A stretch of 64,000 bases of DNA from Streptomyces sp. Act143 (GCF_003143935.1 NZ_QFRX01000001.1:1808071-1872070), one strand, 5' to 3'; numbered from the stretch's first letter, positions 42,985-52,426 are shown. Notes: a model not told the origin generated them from the letters alone. Numbers and translations are program-made.

Positions 42985-43844
42985 CACAACGCGCCGACCT
43001 CCCTGGGCGCGATCCGGCGCAGCCGCCCCGGTGGTTCGGGCCGCGGGCGCCACTCGCGGGGATAGCCGACCGACACCTCTTCGAAGCGGACGCCCTCGTG
43101 CCAGGTGGTGCGGGGGATGTGGAGATGGCCGTAGACCATGGTCTCGACGCGGTAGCGGCGGTGCCAGTCGGCGGTCAGCGCGGTGCCGCACCACATGGCG
43201 AACTCGGGGTGCCACAGGACGTCCGTGGGATGGCGGTCCAGGGGGTAGTGGTTGACCAGGACGGTGGGCAGGTCCGCGGGGAGCGCGTCGAGCCGGCGTT
43301 CGGTCTCGGCGACCCGGGCGCGGCACCAGGCCTCACGGCTGGGGTAGGGGTCGGGGTGCAGCAGGTGTTCGTCGTTGCAGACGACGCCGGTGCCGTAGGC
43401 GTACTCCAGGCCCTGTTCCTTGGACGTGCAGCCGGCGGGCAGGAAGGAGTAGTCGTAGAGGAGGAAGAGCGGGGCGACGGCCACCGGGCCGCCGGGTCCC
43501 TCCCAGACGGGACAGGGGTCCTCGGGGGTGGTGACGCCGATCTCCCGGCAGACCTCGACGAGGTGCTCGTAGCGGGCGACGCCGCGCAGGGTGACGGGGT
43601 CGCTGGGGTGGGTCCACAGTTCGTGGTTGCCGGGGGCCCAGATCACCTTGCGGAAGCGGCCGGCGAGGGTCTCCAGGGCCCAGCGGACGGCGCCGACGGT
43701 CTCCGCGACGTCCCCGGCGACCAGCAGCCAGTCGTCGTCCGTCTCCGGACGCATCCGCTCGACCAGGGCACGGTTCTCGGGATAGCCGACGTGCAGGTCG
43801 CTGATGGCCAGCAGTTGTCCGGTGGCACCGGCCCTCGACGTCAC
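42984..43844 (-). CDS. Calcineurin-like metallophosphoesterase
   Basis: 286 residues. Metal-binding motifs occur in the usual order: ISDLHVGYPENR near residue 14, AGDVAETV near 43, WAPGNHELWTHP near 70, VNHYPLDRHP near 196 and YGHLHIPRT near 240. The substrate is unknown. It is encoded just upstream of the phosphopantetheinyl transferase and translationally coupled to it. CoA-related phosphate chemistry is therefore a reasonable but unproven idea. GTG 43844 is preceded by a purine-rich GGAGAGGGGG. Other GTG codons lie upstream in the same frame. Confidence 0.88.
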   Translation of the reverse strand: MTSRAGATGQLLAISDLHVGYPENRALVERMRPETDDDWLLVAGDVAETVGAVRWALETLAGRFRKVIWAPGNHELWTHPSDPVTLRGVARYEHLVEVCREIGVTTPEDPCPVWEGPGGPVAVAPLFLLYDYSFLPAGCTSKEQGLEYAYGTGVVCNDEHLLHPDPYPSREAWCRARVAETERRLDALPADLPTVLVNHYPLDRHPTDVLWHPEFAMWCGTALTADWHRRYRVETMVYGHLHIPRTTWHEGVRFEEVSVGYPREWRPRPEPPGRLRRIAPREVGAL

Positions 43845-43993
43845 CCCCCGCCCCCTCTCCACGCGCCCGGACACGACCACGACAGCATATTCGGGCGCGG
43901 GCCGGGACAGTAGTTCAAGATCGAAAAATCCGTAACACGCACGTTGCACGCGAGGGCCCCGGCAGGCCGTATGATCGCCCCACCACCACCGCC

Positions 43994-44068
43994 ATGAACT
44001 TCCCTTCTTGCAGGGCGGTTTGGTGACCCCTCTACCACCCTGGCCGGGCACGGCCTGCTTCGCCCTGC
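43994..44068 (+). other. Possible leader of the ATP-grasp gene: short ORF and hairpins
   Basis: Between the metallophosphoesterase and ATP-grasp genes lies a 10-codon open frame (43994-44026, MNFPSCRAVW) without a clear ribosome-binding site. It overlaps GCAGGGCG (44010-44017), which can pair with CGCCCTGC (44061-44068). A second hairpin, GGCCG-GGCA-CGGCC, lies at 44042-44055. The layout is reminiscent of attenuation but is unproven. Confidence 0.3.
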
Positions 44069-44093
44069 CCGAAAACCCCGAAAGGCGGCTTGC

Positions 44094-45221
44094 ATGATCT
44101 CTCGCGTACGCGTCTGGCTCAACCGCACGTACGCGGAGAACGTGTTCTTCATGGATCAGCTGCGGAAAAATCCCAGCGATCGCGCCGTCGAGATCCATGC
44201 CACGCACGGCGACGCGGACTCCCCGGTGCTGGCCGCCGCCGACACCGCGGAGCTGGAGCCGGAGGGCCTGTCCCCGGCCGGGTACGTGGAGTACGCGCTC
44301 GACCAGTGCCAGCGGCGCGGGATCGACGTGTTCGTGCCGCGGCTGCACCAGTCGGCGATCGTGGCGCACCGGGCCGAGTTCGAGGCGGTCGGCACGGCGC
44401 TGCTGGCGCCGCCGCCGGAGGCGGTGGCCGTCTTCGAGGACAAGGTGATCGCCTACGAGGCCGTGCAGGCGATCGGGGTGCCCGTGCCGCCCTGGTGGCG
44501 GGTGCGGTCGGCGGACGAACTGGTGGCCGCGGTCGAGGAGTTGGAGGCGGCCGGCCACAAGGCGTGCTTCAAGCCGGCGTCCGGTGCGGGCGGGGTGGGC
44601 TTCCGTGTGATCACGCGCGCTCCGTTCTCGCTCGCCCACCTCAACGGCTTCCCGAGCCCGTACGTCCCGCTGGACGTCGTCGTCGAGGCGTTGCGGCAGG
44701 CCGACGAGGCGGTGGACTGGCTGGTGATGCCGCGCCTGGAACAGCCGGAGGTGTCGGTGGACTGCCTCACGGGTCCGGACAACCGGGTCCGGCTGGCGGT
44801 GGGCCGTACGAAGAACGGGCGTCGGCGCGGGTTCACGCTGCACGAGCAGTGGCTGGGGCCGGCGCGGATGATCGCGGAGGGCTTCGGGCTGCACTACCTG
44901 TCCAACATCCAGTTCCGGATGTTCGGCGACCGGCCGGTGTTGATGGACGTCAACACGCGTCCGGCCGGAGGGCTGCATCAGCTGTCGCTGTGCGGGGTCA
45001 ACGCGCCGTGGGCCGCCGTGCAGCTGGCGCTGGGTGAGGACCCCGGGGAGATGGCGCCGCCGTTCCTGGGTCAGGACTACACCGTGGTGTCGGGGCCGCG
45101 GCCGCTGCGGCCGGTGTCGCTGCCGCAGCAGAGGGCTTTGGAACCGTTGCCCGCAGTGCCGGCGCCGGTGATGGCTGAGCCGGTTGCCAGTGAGGCGGCG
45201 GCTTCTGTTCTGCCGCTCTAG
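44094..45221 (+). CDS. ATP-grasp domain enzyme
   Basis: 375 residues. Residues about 1-110 form a pre-ATP-grasp domain. The ATP-grasp domain follows, with FEDKVIAYEAVQAIGVPVPPWW near residue 117, the ATP-lysine region HKACFKPASGAGGVGFRVI near 158, EVSVDCLTGPDNRV near 218, and the metal site RPVLMDVNTRPAGGLHQ near 285 (Asp/Asn pair). Such enzymes ligate a carboxylate to an amine or thiol through an acyl-phosphate. The partner substrate is unknown, and no RiPP precursor or synthetase is adjacent. The ATG at 44094 lies at the end of a 249-bp leader region. Confidence 0.87.
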   Translation: MISRVRVWLNRTYAENVFFMDQLRKNPSDRAVEIHATHGDADSPVLAAADTAELEPEGLSPAGYVEYALDQCQRRGIDVFVPRLHQSAIVAHRAEFEAVGTALLAPPPEAVAVFEDKVIAYEAVQAIGVPVPPWWRVRSADELVAAVEELEAAGHKACFKPASGAGGVGFRVITRAPFSLAHLNGFPSPYVPLDVVVEALRQADEAVDWLVMPRLEQPEVSVDCLTGPDNRVRLAVGRTKNGRRRGFTLHEQWLGPARMIAEGFGLHYLSNIQFRMFGDRPVLMDVNTRPAGGLHQLSLCGVNAPWAAVQLALGEDPGEMAPPFLGQDYTVVSGPRPLRPVSLPQQRALEPLPAVPAPVMAEPVASEAAASVLPL

Positions 45222-45296
45222 GGTTCGTTGCCGGGTGCGGGCCCATCGTGGCCTGTCCCGCGGCTTCCCGCGCCCCTGAGGAACCTCGGCCCAACC

Positions 45297-45347
45297 GGTA
45301 TGGACCAATTTCCGTCCGTCACCTTGACAGGCGGATTGGTCCATACC
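45297..45347 (+). promoter_or_regulatory. Chitinase promoter with paired DasR-like operators
   Basis: Two copies of ATTGGTCCATACC face each other at 45297-45309 (minus orientation) and 45335-45347 (plus). Each is itself near-palindromic (TGGTCCATACCA), resembling the TGGTCYAGACCA repeats of Streptomyces chitinase promoters and the DasR site. A perfect -35 box, TTGACA, lies between them at 45324-45329. Confidence 0.75.
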
Positions 45348-45404
45348 AACTTTGTTGCGCACCCCCTGCACTCCCGAACACCCCCATTCCTTCAGGGAGA
45401 TCGC

Positions 45405-47090
45405 GTGCGCAACAAAGCCAGACGTCCCAGACGTCGTCTCCTCGCCCTGCTCGCCACCGCCGGCCTCGCGCTCACCGGGGCCGTCGCCCTGCCCGGTACC
45501 GCTCAGGCGGCGAACATCCTGGCCAACCCGGGCTTCGAATCGGGCAGCCTCTCCCCCTGGTCCTGTACCGGCAACCTCGGCTCGGTCGTCTCCTCCCCCG
45601 TGCACGGCGGCTCCAAGGCCCTGGCCGGGGCGGTGAGTTCCAGTGACAACGCCAAGTGCAGCCAGACGGTCGCCGTACAGCCCAACACGGCGTACACGCT
45701 CAGCGGCTGGGTGCGCGGCAGCTACGTCTACCTCGGCGTCGACGGCGGCGCCTCCACCTGGACCTCTTCCCCGTCGGCGTACGCCCAGCTGAGCGTCGGC
45801 TTCACCACCGGTGCCTCGCAGACCAGCGCCACCATCTACACCCACGGCTGGTACGCCCAGGGCACCTACTACGCCGACGACATCAGTCTCGACGGCCCGG
45901 GTGGCGGCGGCGGTTCGGACACCCAGGCGCCGACCGCGCCCAGCAGTCTGCGTTCCACCGCCAAGACCTCCTCCACCGTGTCGCTGGCCTGGAACGCCTC
46001 GACGGACAACGTCGGGGTCACCGCGTACGACATCTACAGCGGCTCGAACCAGGTGCTCAGCGTCTCCGGTACGACGGCCACCGTCAGCGGGCTGTCCGCC
46101 AGTACCGCCTACACCTTCACCGTGAAGGCCCGGGACGCGGCCGGGAACACCTCGGCGGCCTCCAACTCCGTGAGCGTCACGACCGAGGCGGGCGGCGGTG
46201 GCGGTACCGGGTTCAAGCAGGCGGCGCCCTATCTGTACGAGGGCTGGGGCGATCCGCCGAGCGTGTCGACGGTGATGAGCTCGACCGGCATCAAGTGGTT
46301 CACGATGGCGTTCATGCTGGACGGCGGCGGCTGCAACCCGATGTGGGACAGCAGCAGGCCACTGACCGGCGGCGTCGACCAGACCGTCATCAACCAGATC
46401 CGCTCGGCTGGCGGGGACATCGTGCCCTCGTTCGGCGGCTGGCAGGGCAGCAAGCTCGGCGCCAACTGCTCCTCCGCCAGTGCGCTCGCCGCCGCGCTCC
46501 AGAAGGTGATCGACGCCTACTCGCTCAAGGCGATCGACATGGACATCGAGAACACGGACGAGTTCGAGAACGAGGCCGTGCAGGCCAGGATCCTCACCGC
46601 GCTGAAGACGGTCAAGGCCAACAACCCCGGCCTGAAGACCATCGTCACCTTCGGCACCTCGACCACCGGACCGACGTACTACGGCAACCGGCTGATCGAG
46701 CAGGCCAAGTCGATCGGCGCCGACATCGACGTCTTCACCATCATGCCGTTCGACTTCGGCGGCGGCTCCGACATGTACGGCAACACCGTGAACGCGACGG
46801 AGGGCCTGAAGGCCAAGCTGAAGTCGACGTTCGGGTGGGACGACGCCACTGCCTACTCGCACATCGGCATCTCCGGCATGAACGGGCTCAGCGACCAGCA
46901 GGAGCTGACGAGCCCGGCCGTCTGGACGCAGATCCGCGACTGGGCGAACTCCCACCACATCGCCCGGCTCGCCTTCTGGTCGGTCAACCGGGACCGGCCG
47001 TGCCCGGGTGGCGGCGTGGTCAGCAACTGCTCCGGCATCAGCCAGAACAACTGGCAGTTCACCTCGATCACGGCCGGCTTCACCGGCTGA
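45405..47090 (+). CDS. Secreted GH18 chitinase with CBM and fibronectin III domains
   Basis: 561 residues. A Sec signal with several arginines ends at AQAA. A carbohydrate-binding module (NILANPGFESGSLSPWSCTG) spans residues about 38-165. A Gly-rich linker, a fibronectin type III domain (about 175-260) and a second Gly linker follow. The GH18 catalytic domain begins near 270 (APYLYEGWGDPPSV), with the catalytic motif AIDMDIEN near residue 375, where the glutamate is the proton donor. It degrades chitin outside the cell. The start is GTG 45405 after AGGGAGA. Paired DasR-like operators upstream imply repression lifted by amino-sugar signals. Confidence 0.94.
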   Translation: MRNKARRPRRRLLALLATAGLALTGAVALPGTAQAANILANPGFESGSLSPWSCTGNLGSVVSSPVHGGSKALAGAVSSSDNAKCSQTVAVQPNTAYTLSGWVRGSYVYLGVDGGASTWTSSPSAYAQLSVGFTTGASQTSATIYTHGWYAQGTYYADDISLDGPGGGGGSDTQAPTAPSSLRSTAKTSSTVSLAWNASTDNVGVTAYDIYSGSNQVLSVSGTTATVSGLSASTAYTFTVKARDAAGNTSAASNSVSVTTEAGGGGGTGFKQAAPYLYEGWGDPPSVSTVMSSTGIKWFTMAFMLDGGGCNPMWDSSRPLTGGVDQTVINQIRSAGGDIVPSFGGWQGSKLGANCSSASALAAALQKVIDAYSLKAIDMDIENTDEFENEAVQARILTALKTVKANNPGLKTIVTFGTSTTGPTYYGNRLIEQAKSIGADIDVFTIMPFDFGGGSDMYGNTVNATEGLKAKLKSTFGWDDATAYSHIGISGMNGLSDQQELTSPAVWTQIRDWANSHHIARLAFWSVNRDRPCPGGGVVSNCSGISQNNWQFTSITAGFTG

Positions 47091-47093
47091 CGC

Positions 47094-47972
47094 TCAACCG
47101 GAACCGTACCCCCACGCCTGCGCCAACTCGGCCAGGCGTGGGGGCAGTTCGGTGTGCGGGTCCGCCGGACGCGCGGGCTGGACGCGCCCCGACCTGATGG
47201 TGCTGCTCCAGTCGCCGAGCTGAGGGCGGAAGGCGCCGTGGTCCTGGTCGCCGTAGTCCAGCATGGCGGACTCCCAGGGGACCTCCAGGTAATCGCACAG
47301 GCCGCGGGTGGTCCGCTCGGGCTCGGCGGTGAGTTCCTCGTACGTGAGCACGTGGGCGTCGAGGTGCAGCCGCGCCTCCTCCAGCTTCTCGGCGTACTCC
47401 AGGACTTCGGCCCGGATGGCCGCGTGGTCGGGGTCCGTGCGGCGGTTGGTCAGCGAGGTGACGACGGCGCCCGGGTGGCGCAGCAGGACGATGTACTTCG
47501 CCCGTGGCCAGCATCGGTGCAGCCGGGGCCAGATGAGGGTGTTGGCCGGGGTCTTGTCGACGATGACGTCCTTGCCGCTGCGGACGAGTTCGAGGTGCAG
47601 CACGCGGTCCCACAGCACGTGCTCCAGCTCCTGCCGGTCCAGTTCGAGGGCCTTCATCGCCTCCGCGGTGAAGTCACGGCTCAACTCCACGTGCAGGGTG
47701 CGCAGATGCATCTCGTGCGGGGCGCGGACGCGGGTGTGGCTGTTGAGGAGCACGCGCAGCAGGGTGGAGCCCGAGCGCACGGAGGAGAGCACGAAGACCG
47801 GTGACTCGACCAGGCGCGGGGCGCGCGGGGCGGTGTACCGGTCGGCGGCGGGCCGGGTGCGGGGCGCCGGGACGGCGTCCAGGTTCCGGCGCGGCGGGCT
47901 GACCGCCTCCTTCATCAGCCTCCCTCGACGCCTCAGTCCCTTGCCGATCGCCGACCTGCGGGGGTCTCGCAC
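47094..47972 (-). CDS. PAPS-dependent sulfotransferase
   Basis: 292 residues. The 5'-phosphosulfate loop is LSSVRSGSTLLRVLL near residue 64 and the 3'-phosphate motif KYIVLLRHPGAVVTSL near 158, as in the sulfotransferase 1/3 superfamily. It would transfer sulfate from PAPS to a hydroxyl or amine; the acceptor is unknown. The first 55 residues are basic and rich in Arg/Pro, with no signal peptide. The start is GTG 47972. It is 3 bp from the convergent chitinase stop and is separated from the fucosidase gene by a strong hairpin. Confidence 0.88.
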   Translation of the reverse strand: MRDPRRSAIGKGLRRRGRLMKEAVSPPRRNLDAVPAPRTRPAADRYTAPRAPRLVESPVFVLSSVRSGSTLLRVLLNSHTRVRAPHEMHLRTLHVELSRDFTAEAMKALELDRQELEHVLWDRVLHLELVRSGKDVIVDKTPANTLIWPRLHRCWPRAKYIVLLRHPGAVVTSLTNRRTDPDHAAIRAEVLEYAEKLEEARLHLDAHVLTYEELTAEPERTTRGLCDYLEVPWESAMLDYGDQDHGAFRPQLGDWSSTIRSGRVQPARPADPHTELPPRLAELAQAWGYGSG

Positions 47973-48056
47973 CTTGCCACCTCTCTCTCGCGTGCCTTGC
48001 GTTCCGCATCCCAGGGGCGGCAGGCGAAGCGAAGGTGTCGGGGAGGGAAACGGGAA

Positions 48057-48089
48057 AGGTCACGGCGGGCCGAGAACCCGCCGTGACCT
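48057..48089. terminator. 13-bp stem hairpin downstream of the fucosidase gene
   Basis: AGGTCACGGCGGG pairs perfectly with CCCGCCGTGACCT around a 7-base loop (48070-48076). It lies between the fucosidase stop and the sulfotransferase start on the minus strand and should end the GH38-GH29 transcript. Confidence 0.85.
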
Positions 48090-48130
48090 GGTTACTTACC
48101 GCTTTCTTAATTCTTCGTGGGAAAGCGTGC

Positions 48131-49381
48131 TCAGTCCCGCCCCGACCCCCGGTACAGCTCCAGTTCCCCGTCCAGTTCCACGGCGAGCACCGTCGCGTGC
48201 GGGTCGAGGGCGGTGCGCGCGGGCGGGTCGATCCACAGCACGCCCACCGCGTCGTGCAGCCCGCCGATGACACGGTGGCCGAGCTCGCTGCCGGTGCCGA
48301 GGACGGTGACCCTGCGGACCGGGGTGACCAGACCGCGGACGCCGATCTCGGCGCGGGGGATGTCGAACAGGGTGAGGTAGAGCGTGCGGCGGTCGGCCGA
48401 GAGGGTGCTGGGCCCGTAGTGGTGCCCGGCCGGCAGCCCGCGGACCGTCCCGTACACGGCCTCGGAGTGCCTGGCGATCCACTCCCCCAGCCCCTCGAGG
48501 CGCTCCACCTGCGGCTGCGGGATGGTGCCGTCCTCCCTGGGACCGACGTCGAGCAGCAGGTTGCCGCCGCCCCCGATGGTCTCGGTGAAGCAGCGGATCA
48601 GCCGGCTCAGCGGCTTGTGGTTGTGGTCGGCGTGCTGGTAACCCCACGAGTCGTTGATGGTCAGGCACAACTCCCACGGCCCGGGGGGCGGTTCGATGGG
48701 GGCGCCCTGTTCGGGGGTGGCGTAGTCGCCCTCGCCGAGCATGCGCGCGTTGAGGACGACGTCCGGAACGTACGACCTCATGAGCGCGGCGAGTTCGGGG
48801 ATGCGCCACTGTTCCTCGCTGCGCTCCCACTCGCCGTCGAACCACATCAGGTCCGGCCGGTAGCGGGAGGCCAGTTCGCGGATCTGACCGTCGCGGTAGG
48901 CGAGGAACCGGTCCCAGGCCGCCAGGTCCTCGTCCTCCGCCGCGCACTCGGAGTAGGGGTTGTCCGCCTGCTCCGGCGGGCGGCCCGGCTTGCGGGTGGT
49001 GGCGTAGTCGGGGTGGTTCCAGTCGGAGTGCGAGTAGTAGAGGCCGACTTTCAGCCCCTTCTCGCGCAGGGCCTCGGCATACCCGCCGAGGTAGTCCCGC
49101 CCCAGGTTCAGCTCGCCGTACGCCGTGTCCCACAGGGCCACTCCGTCGTGGTGGCGGCTCGTCAGCACCGCGTACCTCGCGCCCGCGCGGGCGAACAGGC
49201 CGGCCCACTCGCGCGGGTCGTACCTGGCGCCGGTGAAGCGGTCCAGCTGGGACATGTACTGCTCGTGCGGGACGCTGCCGTCGTAGAACGACCAGGACTC
49301 GGGGACGCCGTCGACGGCGTAGATGCCCCAGTGGACGAAGATCCCCAACTTGGCGTCGGTGAACCAGGGTTGCATCGGCAC
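48131..49381 (-). CDS. Alpha-L-fucosidase (GH29)
   Basis: 416 residues. GH29 signatures are WFTDAKLGIFVHWGIYAV near the N-terminus, LTSRHHDGVALWDT near residue 72, GLYYSHSDWNHPDY near 115 and the nucleophile region RPDLMWFDGEWER near 180. ETIGGGGNLLLDVGPREDG near 265 is also typical. There is no signal peptide, so it should act on imported fuco-oligosaccharides in the cytoplasm. GTG 49381 follows GGGGG by 6 bp; ATG 49375 is an alternative. It starts 3 bp downstream of the GH38 stop and is co-transcribed with it. Confidence 0.93.
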   Translation of the reverse strand: MPMQPWFTDAKLGIFVHWGIYAVDGVPESWSFYDGSVPHEQYMSQLDRFTGARYDPREWAGLFARAGARYAVLTSRHHDGVALWDTAYGELNLGRDYLGGYAEALREKGLKVGLYYSHSDWNHPDYATTRKPGRPPEQADNPYSECAAEDEDLAAWDRFLAYRDGQIRELASRYRPDLMWFDGEWERSEEQWRIPELAALMRSYVPDVVLNARMLGEGDYATPEQGAPIEPPPGPWELCLTINDSWGYQHADHNHKPLSRLIRCFTETIGGGGNLLLDVGPREDGTIPQPQVERLEGLGEWIARHSEAVYGTVRGLPAGHHYGPSTLSADRRTLYLTLFDIPRAEIGVRGLVTPVRRVTVLGTGSELGHRVIGGLHDAVGVLWIDPPARTALDPHATVLAVELDGELELYRGSGRD

Positions 49382-49384
49382 GGC

Positions 49385-52300
49385 TCACCCCCTGCGGAGC
49401 CGGAGCGTCAGGATCTGGAAGGGCCGCAGCGCGACGGGGACGGCGCCGTCCGTGAGGTGCGCGGCCTCCAGGGGACGCTCCAGCAGGTCGGTGATCTCGG
49501 CGCCCGCGAGCGGGAACCCGGTCCGCAGGACACCCTGTGCCCGGCCGCCCCGCGACTCGTACAGCCGCACCACCACATCGCCGGAGCCGTCGTCGGCCAG
49601 CTTGACCGCCTCCACGGTGAGGCCCTCGCCGTCCGCCGACACGACCGGCTCGGGCTCGCCCGCCGAATCCGCCACGCGCAGCGGCAGGTTCAGGGCGTAG
49701 CCCTCGGCGACCGCGTCCTCGATGCTCGCGCCGGGCAGCAGCGAGTAGGTGAACCGGTGCATGCCCTGGTCGGCCTCCGGGTCCGGGATGCGCGGCGCGC
49801 GGACCAGGCTGAGGCTGACCTTCGTCGTCGTGCCGCCGTCCTCGCGGACCGTGCGGGTGACGTCGTGGCCGTACGTGGAGTCGTTGATGACGGCGACGCC
49901 GTAGCCGGGCTCGCCGACGTGCACCCAGCGGTGGCCGGAGACCTCGAAACGGGCCGCCTCCCAGCTGGTGTTGGTGTGGGTGGGCCGCTGGATGTGGCCG
50001 AACTGGATCTCGGCGGAGGAGTGCGGGGCGCGGATGTCCACCGGGAAGCCCGCCTTGAGGATCTTCTCGGCCTCGTGCCAGTCGATCTCGGTCTCGAAGT
50101 CGATGCGCGGGCTGCCCGCGCGCAGGGTGATGGTCTGGGTGAGCGTCGAGCCCTTGCCGAAGGAGCGCTGCACACGGATGGCGGCGCGGAGCGGGTCCTG
50201 CTCGACGACCTCGACCGCCGATGCCTCCAGGAGGTCCACGTAGCGGTTCCGGTAGTGCTTGTCGATGTCCCAGGCGTCCCAGTAGTTCGGGAGGTCGGTG
50301 TGCAGACGCAGCAGGTTGCCCTGGTCCGCGAGGACTTCGCGCTGGGCTCGCAGGTCGAACACGGAGGCCAGCGTGCCGTCCTCCGCCACCTCCACCCGCA
50401 CCAGGCCGTTGTCGAGGACCCGGCCCTCGACCGTCACGCCCCGGTCGGGAGCGGACGGCGCCAGGGCGGCGCTGCCGTTCGCGGGCACGGCGACGTACGC
50501 CAGCGCTCCCTCCGCCGTACGGACCACCTCGGCGCGGTCATAGGGGCTGGTGTTGAAGACCCGGGGAGCGCCGCCGCCCAGTGCCGCGACCGCCTCCGCC
50601 GTCAGCTCCTCCAACTCCGCGGCGACGCGGGCGTATTCGGCCTCCGCCTCGCGGTGCACCCAGGCGATGGAGGAGCCCGGCAGGATGTCGTGGAACTGGT
50701 GGAGCAGGACCGTCTTCCACAGGCGGTCGAGCTTGTCGTACGGGTAGGTGTAGTCCGGCGCGTGCAGGGCGGCCGTCGTCGCCCACAGCTCGGCCTCGCG
50801 CAGCTTGTGTTCGCTGCGGCGGTTGCCCTGCTTGGTGCGGGCCTGGGAGGTGTAGGTGGCGCGGTGGAGTTCGAGGTAGAGCTCGCCGTTCCAGACGGGG
50901 GCGTCCTCGTACTCGGCGCGGGCCTTGGCGAAGAACTCGTCCGGGTGCTCGACGACGACCTTGGGCGAGCCCTCCAGGTCGGCGAGGCGGCGGGCGCGTT
51001 CCATGATCTCGCGGGTGGGGCCGCCACCGCCGTCGCCCCAGCCGAAGGGGGCCAGCGAGCGCGTACCGGCGCCCTTCTCGGCGTAGTTGCGGACCGCGCG
51101 GTCCATCTCCTCGCCGCTGAAGCGGGCGTTGTAGGTGTCGACGGGCGGGAAGTGGGTGAAGATGCGGGTGCCGTCGATGCCCTCCCACCAGAAGGTGTGG
51201 TGGGGGAACTTGTTGGTCTGGTTCCAGGAGATCTTCTGGGTGAGGAACCACTCGTTGCCGGCGAGCTTGGCGAGCTGCGGGTAGGCGGCGTTGTAGCCGA
51301 AGGAGTCGGGCAGCCAGACGCCCTTGGTCTCGATGCCGAAGTGCTCGATGAAGAACCGCTTGCCGTGGATGAGCTGGCGGGCGATGGCCTCGCCGCCGGG
51401 CAGGTTGCCGTCGGACTCGACCCACATGCCGCCGACCGGCGCCCACTGGCCCTTCTTCACGGACTCCTGGATGCGGGCCCAGACGTGCGGGTAGTGGTCG
51501 CGGACCCACTCGTACTGCTGGGCCTGGGAGCAGGCGAAGATGAAGTCGTCGTACTCGTCGGCCAGGGACGTCACGTTGGAGAAGGTGCGGGACGTCTTGC
51601 GCTTGGTCTCGCGGATGGGCCACAGCCAGGCGGAGTCGATGTGGGCGTGGCCGACGCCGGAGACGACGTGCGCGCTGGCGTGGGCGGGCTTGGCGAGGAC
51701 CGGGGCGAGCACCTCGCGCACGGCCGCCGCGCTGCCGGAGACGTCGTCGAGATCGAGGGTGTCCATGGCCCGGTCGAGGGCGTGCAGGATCTCGTGGCGG
51801 CGGGGCTCGTGGTCGCCGAGGTGGGTCATGACGCCGAGCAGGACCTGGATGTCCAGGTCGAGGTGCCAGACCTCCTCGTCGAGGACGGCGATGTCGGCGC
51901 GCAGGAAGGTGTACAGCGGCTTGTCGCCGGCCGTCAGCACATCGCCCAGCAGGGTGGGCGCGGAGAAGTTGTTCGCCAGGATGTCGGGGTTGGAGGCCGC
52001 CTCGACCAGGTAGTCGATCTGCTCGCCGCCGGTGGCGGGGTTGGCGATCGGGACGTACTGGTTGAGCGGGTTGACCGCCTTCAGGGGCCGCCCGTCGGGC
52101 AGGTGGACGAGGGCCTCGGCCTGGTTGCCGGGCCAGTCGCCGACGAACCCGAGGTCGATGACCGCCTCCACGCGCCGCCCGGCGAACGCTGCGGGCACCT
52201 CGCCGCGCATCCGGAACCAGGTGGTGCCCCAGGGCGGGCCCCACGGGGTGCCCATGGCGAACGGCTCGTAGCGGGCGGCCGTGGCCTCCTCGAAGGAGAC

Positions 52301-52426
52301 CGGCTCCCCGGGCGCCTGCCAGGCCTCGACCTCGAAGGGGACGGTGGCCGCGTAGATCGCGGGCTTGATGCGCTGGGTGTGGAGGCGCTCTACGCGCTCC
52401 TCGATGCGGCGGCGTTCGTCGTGCAT
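49385..52426 (-). CDS. Alpha-mannosidase (GH38)
   Basis: 1013 residues, the normal GH38 size. The zinc-site motif GVGHAHIDSAWLWPIRETK lies near residue 260, the nucleophile region MWVESDGNLPGGE near 340, and the second metal region HTFWWEGIDGTRIFTHFPP near 420. The C-terminal beta domains occupy the last 400 residues. It removes terminal alpha-mannose residues inside the cell, as no signal is present. It leads an operon with the GH29 fucosidase. A LacI-type palindrome (AAGCGCTT) sits 68 bp upstream of its start, suggesting carbohydrate-responsive repression by a LacI protein encoded elsewhere. Confidence 0.95.
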   Translation of the reverse strand: MHDERRRIEERVERLHTQRIKPAIYAATVPFEVEAWQAPGEPVSFEEATAARYEPFAMGTPWGPPWGTTWFRMRGEVPAAFAGRRVEAVIDLGFVGDWPGNQAEALVHLPDGRPLKAVNPLNQYVPIANPATGGEQIDYLVEAASNPDILANNFSAPTLLGDVLTAGDKPLYTFLRADIAVLDEEVWHLDLDIQVLLGVMTHLGDHEPRRHEILHALDRAMDTLDLDDVSGSAAAVREVLAPVLAKPAHASAHVVSGVGHAHIDSAWLWPIRETKRKTSRTFSNVTSLADEYDDFIFACSQAQQYEWVRDHYPHVWARIQESVKKGQWAPVGGMWVESDGNLPGGEAIARQLIHGKRFFIEHFGIETKGVWLPDSFGYNAAYPQLAKLAGNEWFLTQKISWNQTNKFPHHTFWWEGIDGTRIFTHFPPVDTYNARFSGEEMDRAVRNYAEKGAGTRSLAPFGWGDGGGGPTREIMERARRLADLEGSPKVVVEHPDEFFAKARAEYEDAPVWNGELYLELHRATYTSQARTKQGNRRSEHKLREAELWATTAALHAPDYTYPYDKLDRLWKTVLLHQFHDILPGSSIAWVHREAEAEYARVAAELEELTAEAVAALGGGAPRVFNTSPYDRAEVVRTAEGALAYVAVPANGSAALAPSAPDRGVTVEGRVLDNGLVRVEVAEDGTLASVFDLRAQREVLADQGNLLRLHTDLPNYWDAWDIDKHYRNRYVDLLEASAVEVVEQDPLRAAIRVQRSFGKGSTLTQTITLRAGSPRIDFETEIDWHEAEKILKAGFPVDIRAPHSSAEIQFGHIQRPTHTNTSWEAARFEVSGHRWVHVGEPGYGVAVINDSTYGHDVTRTVREDGGTTTKVSLSLVRAPRIPDPEADQGMHRFTYSLLPGASIEDAVAEGYALNLPLRVADSAGEPEPVVSADGEGLTVEAVKLADDGSGDVVVRLYESRGGRAQGVLRTGFPLAGAEITDLLERPLEAAHLTDGAVPVALRPFQILTLRLRRG

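Noticed and set aside
44094..45221. ATP-grasp gene as part of a RiPP cluster
   Set aside because: No precursor-like peptide, protease or transporter lies beside it; the 10-codon leader frame is too short and has no ribosome-binding site.
42984..46958. A 1324-codon open frame on the minus strand
   Set aside because: Only its last 287 codons encode the metallophosphoesterase; the rest is antisense to the ATP-grasp and chitinase genes and has no family character. High GC makes such long shadows common.
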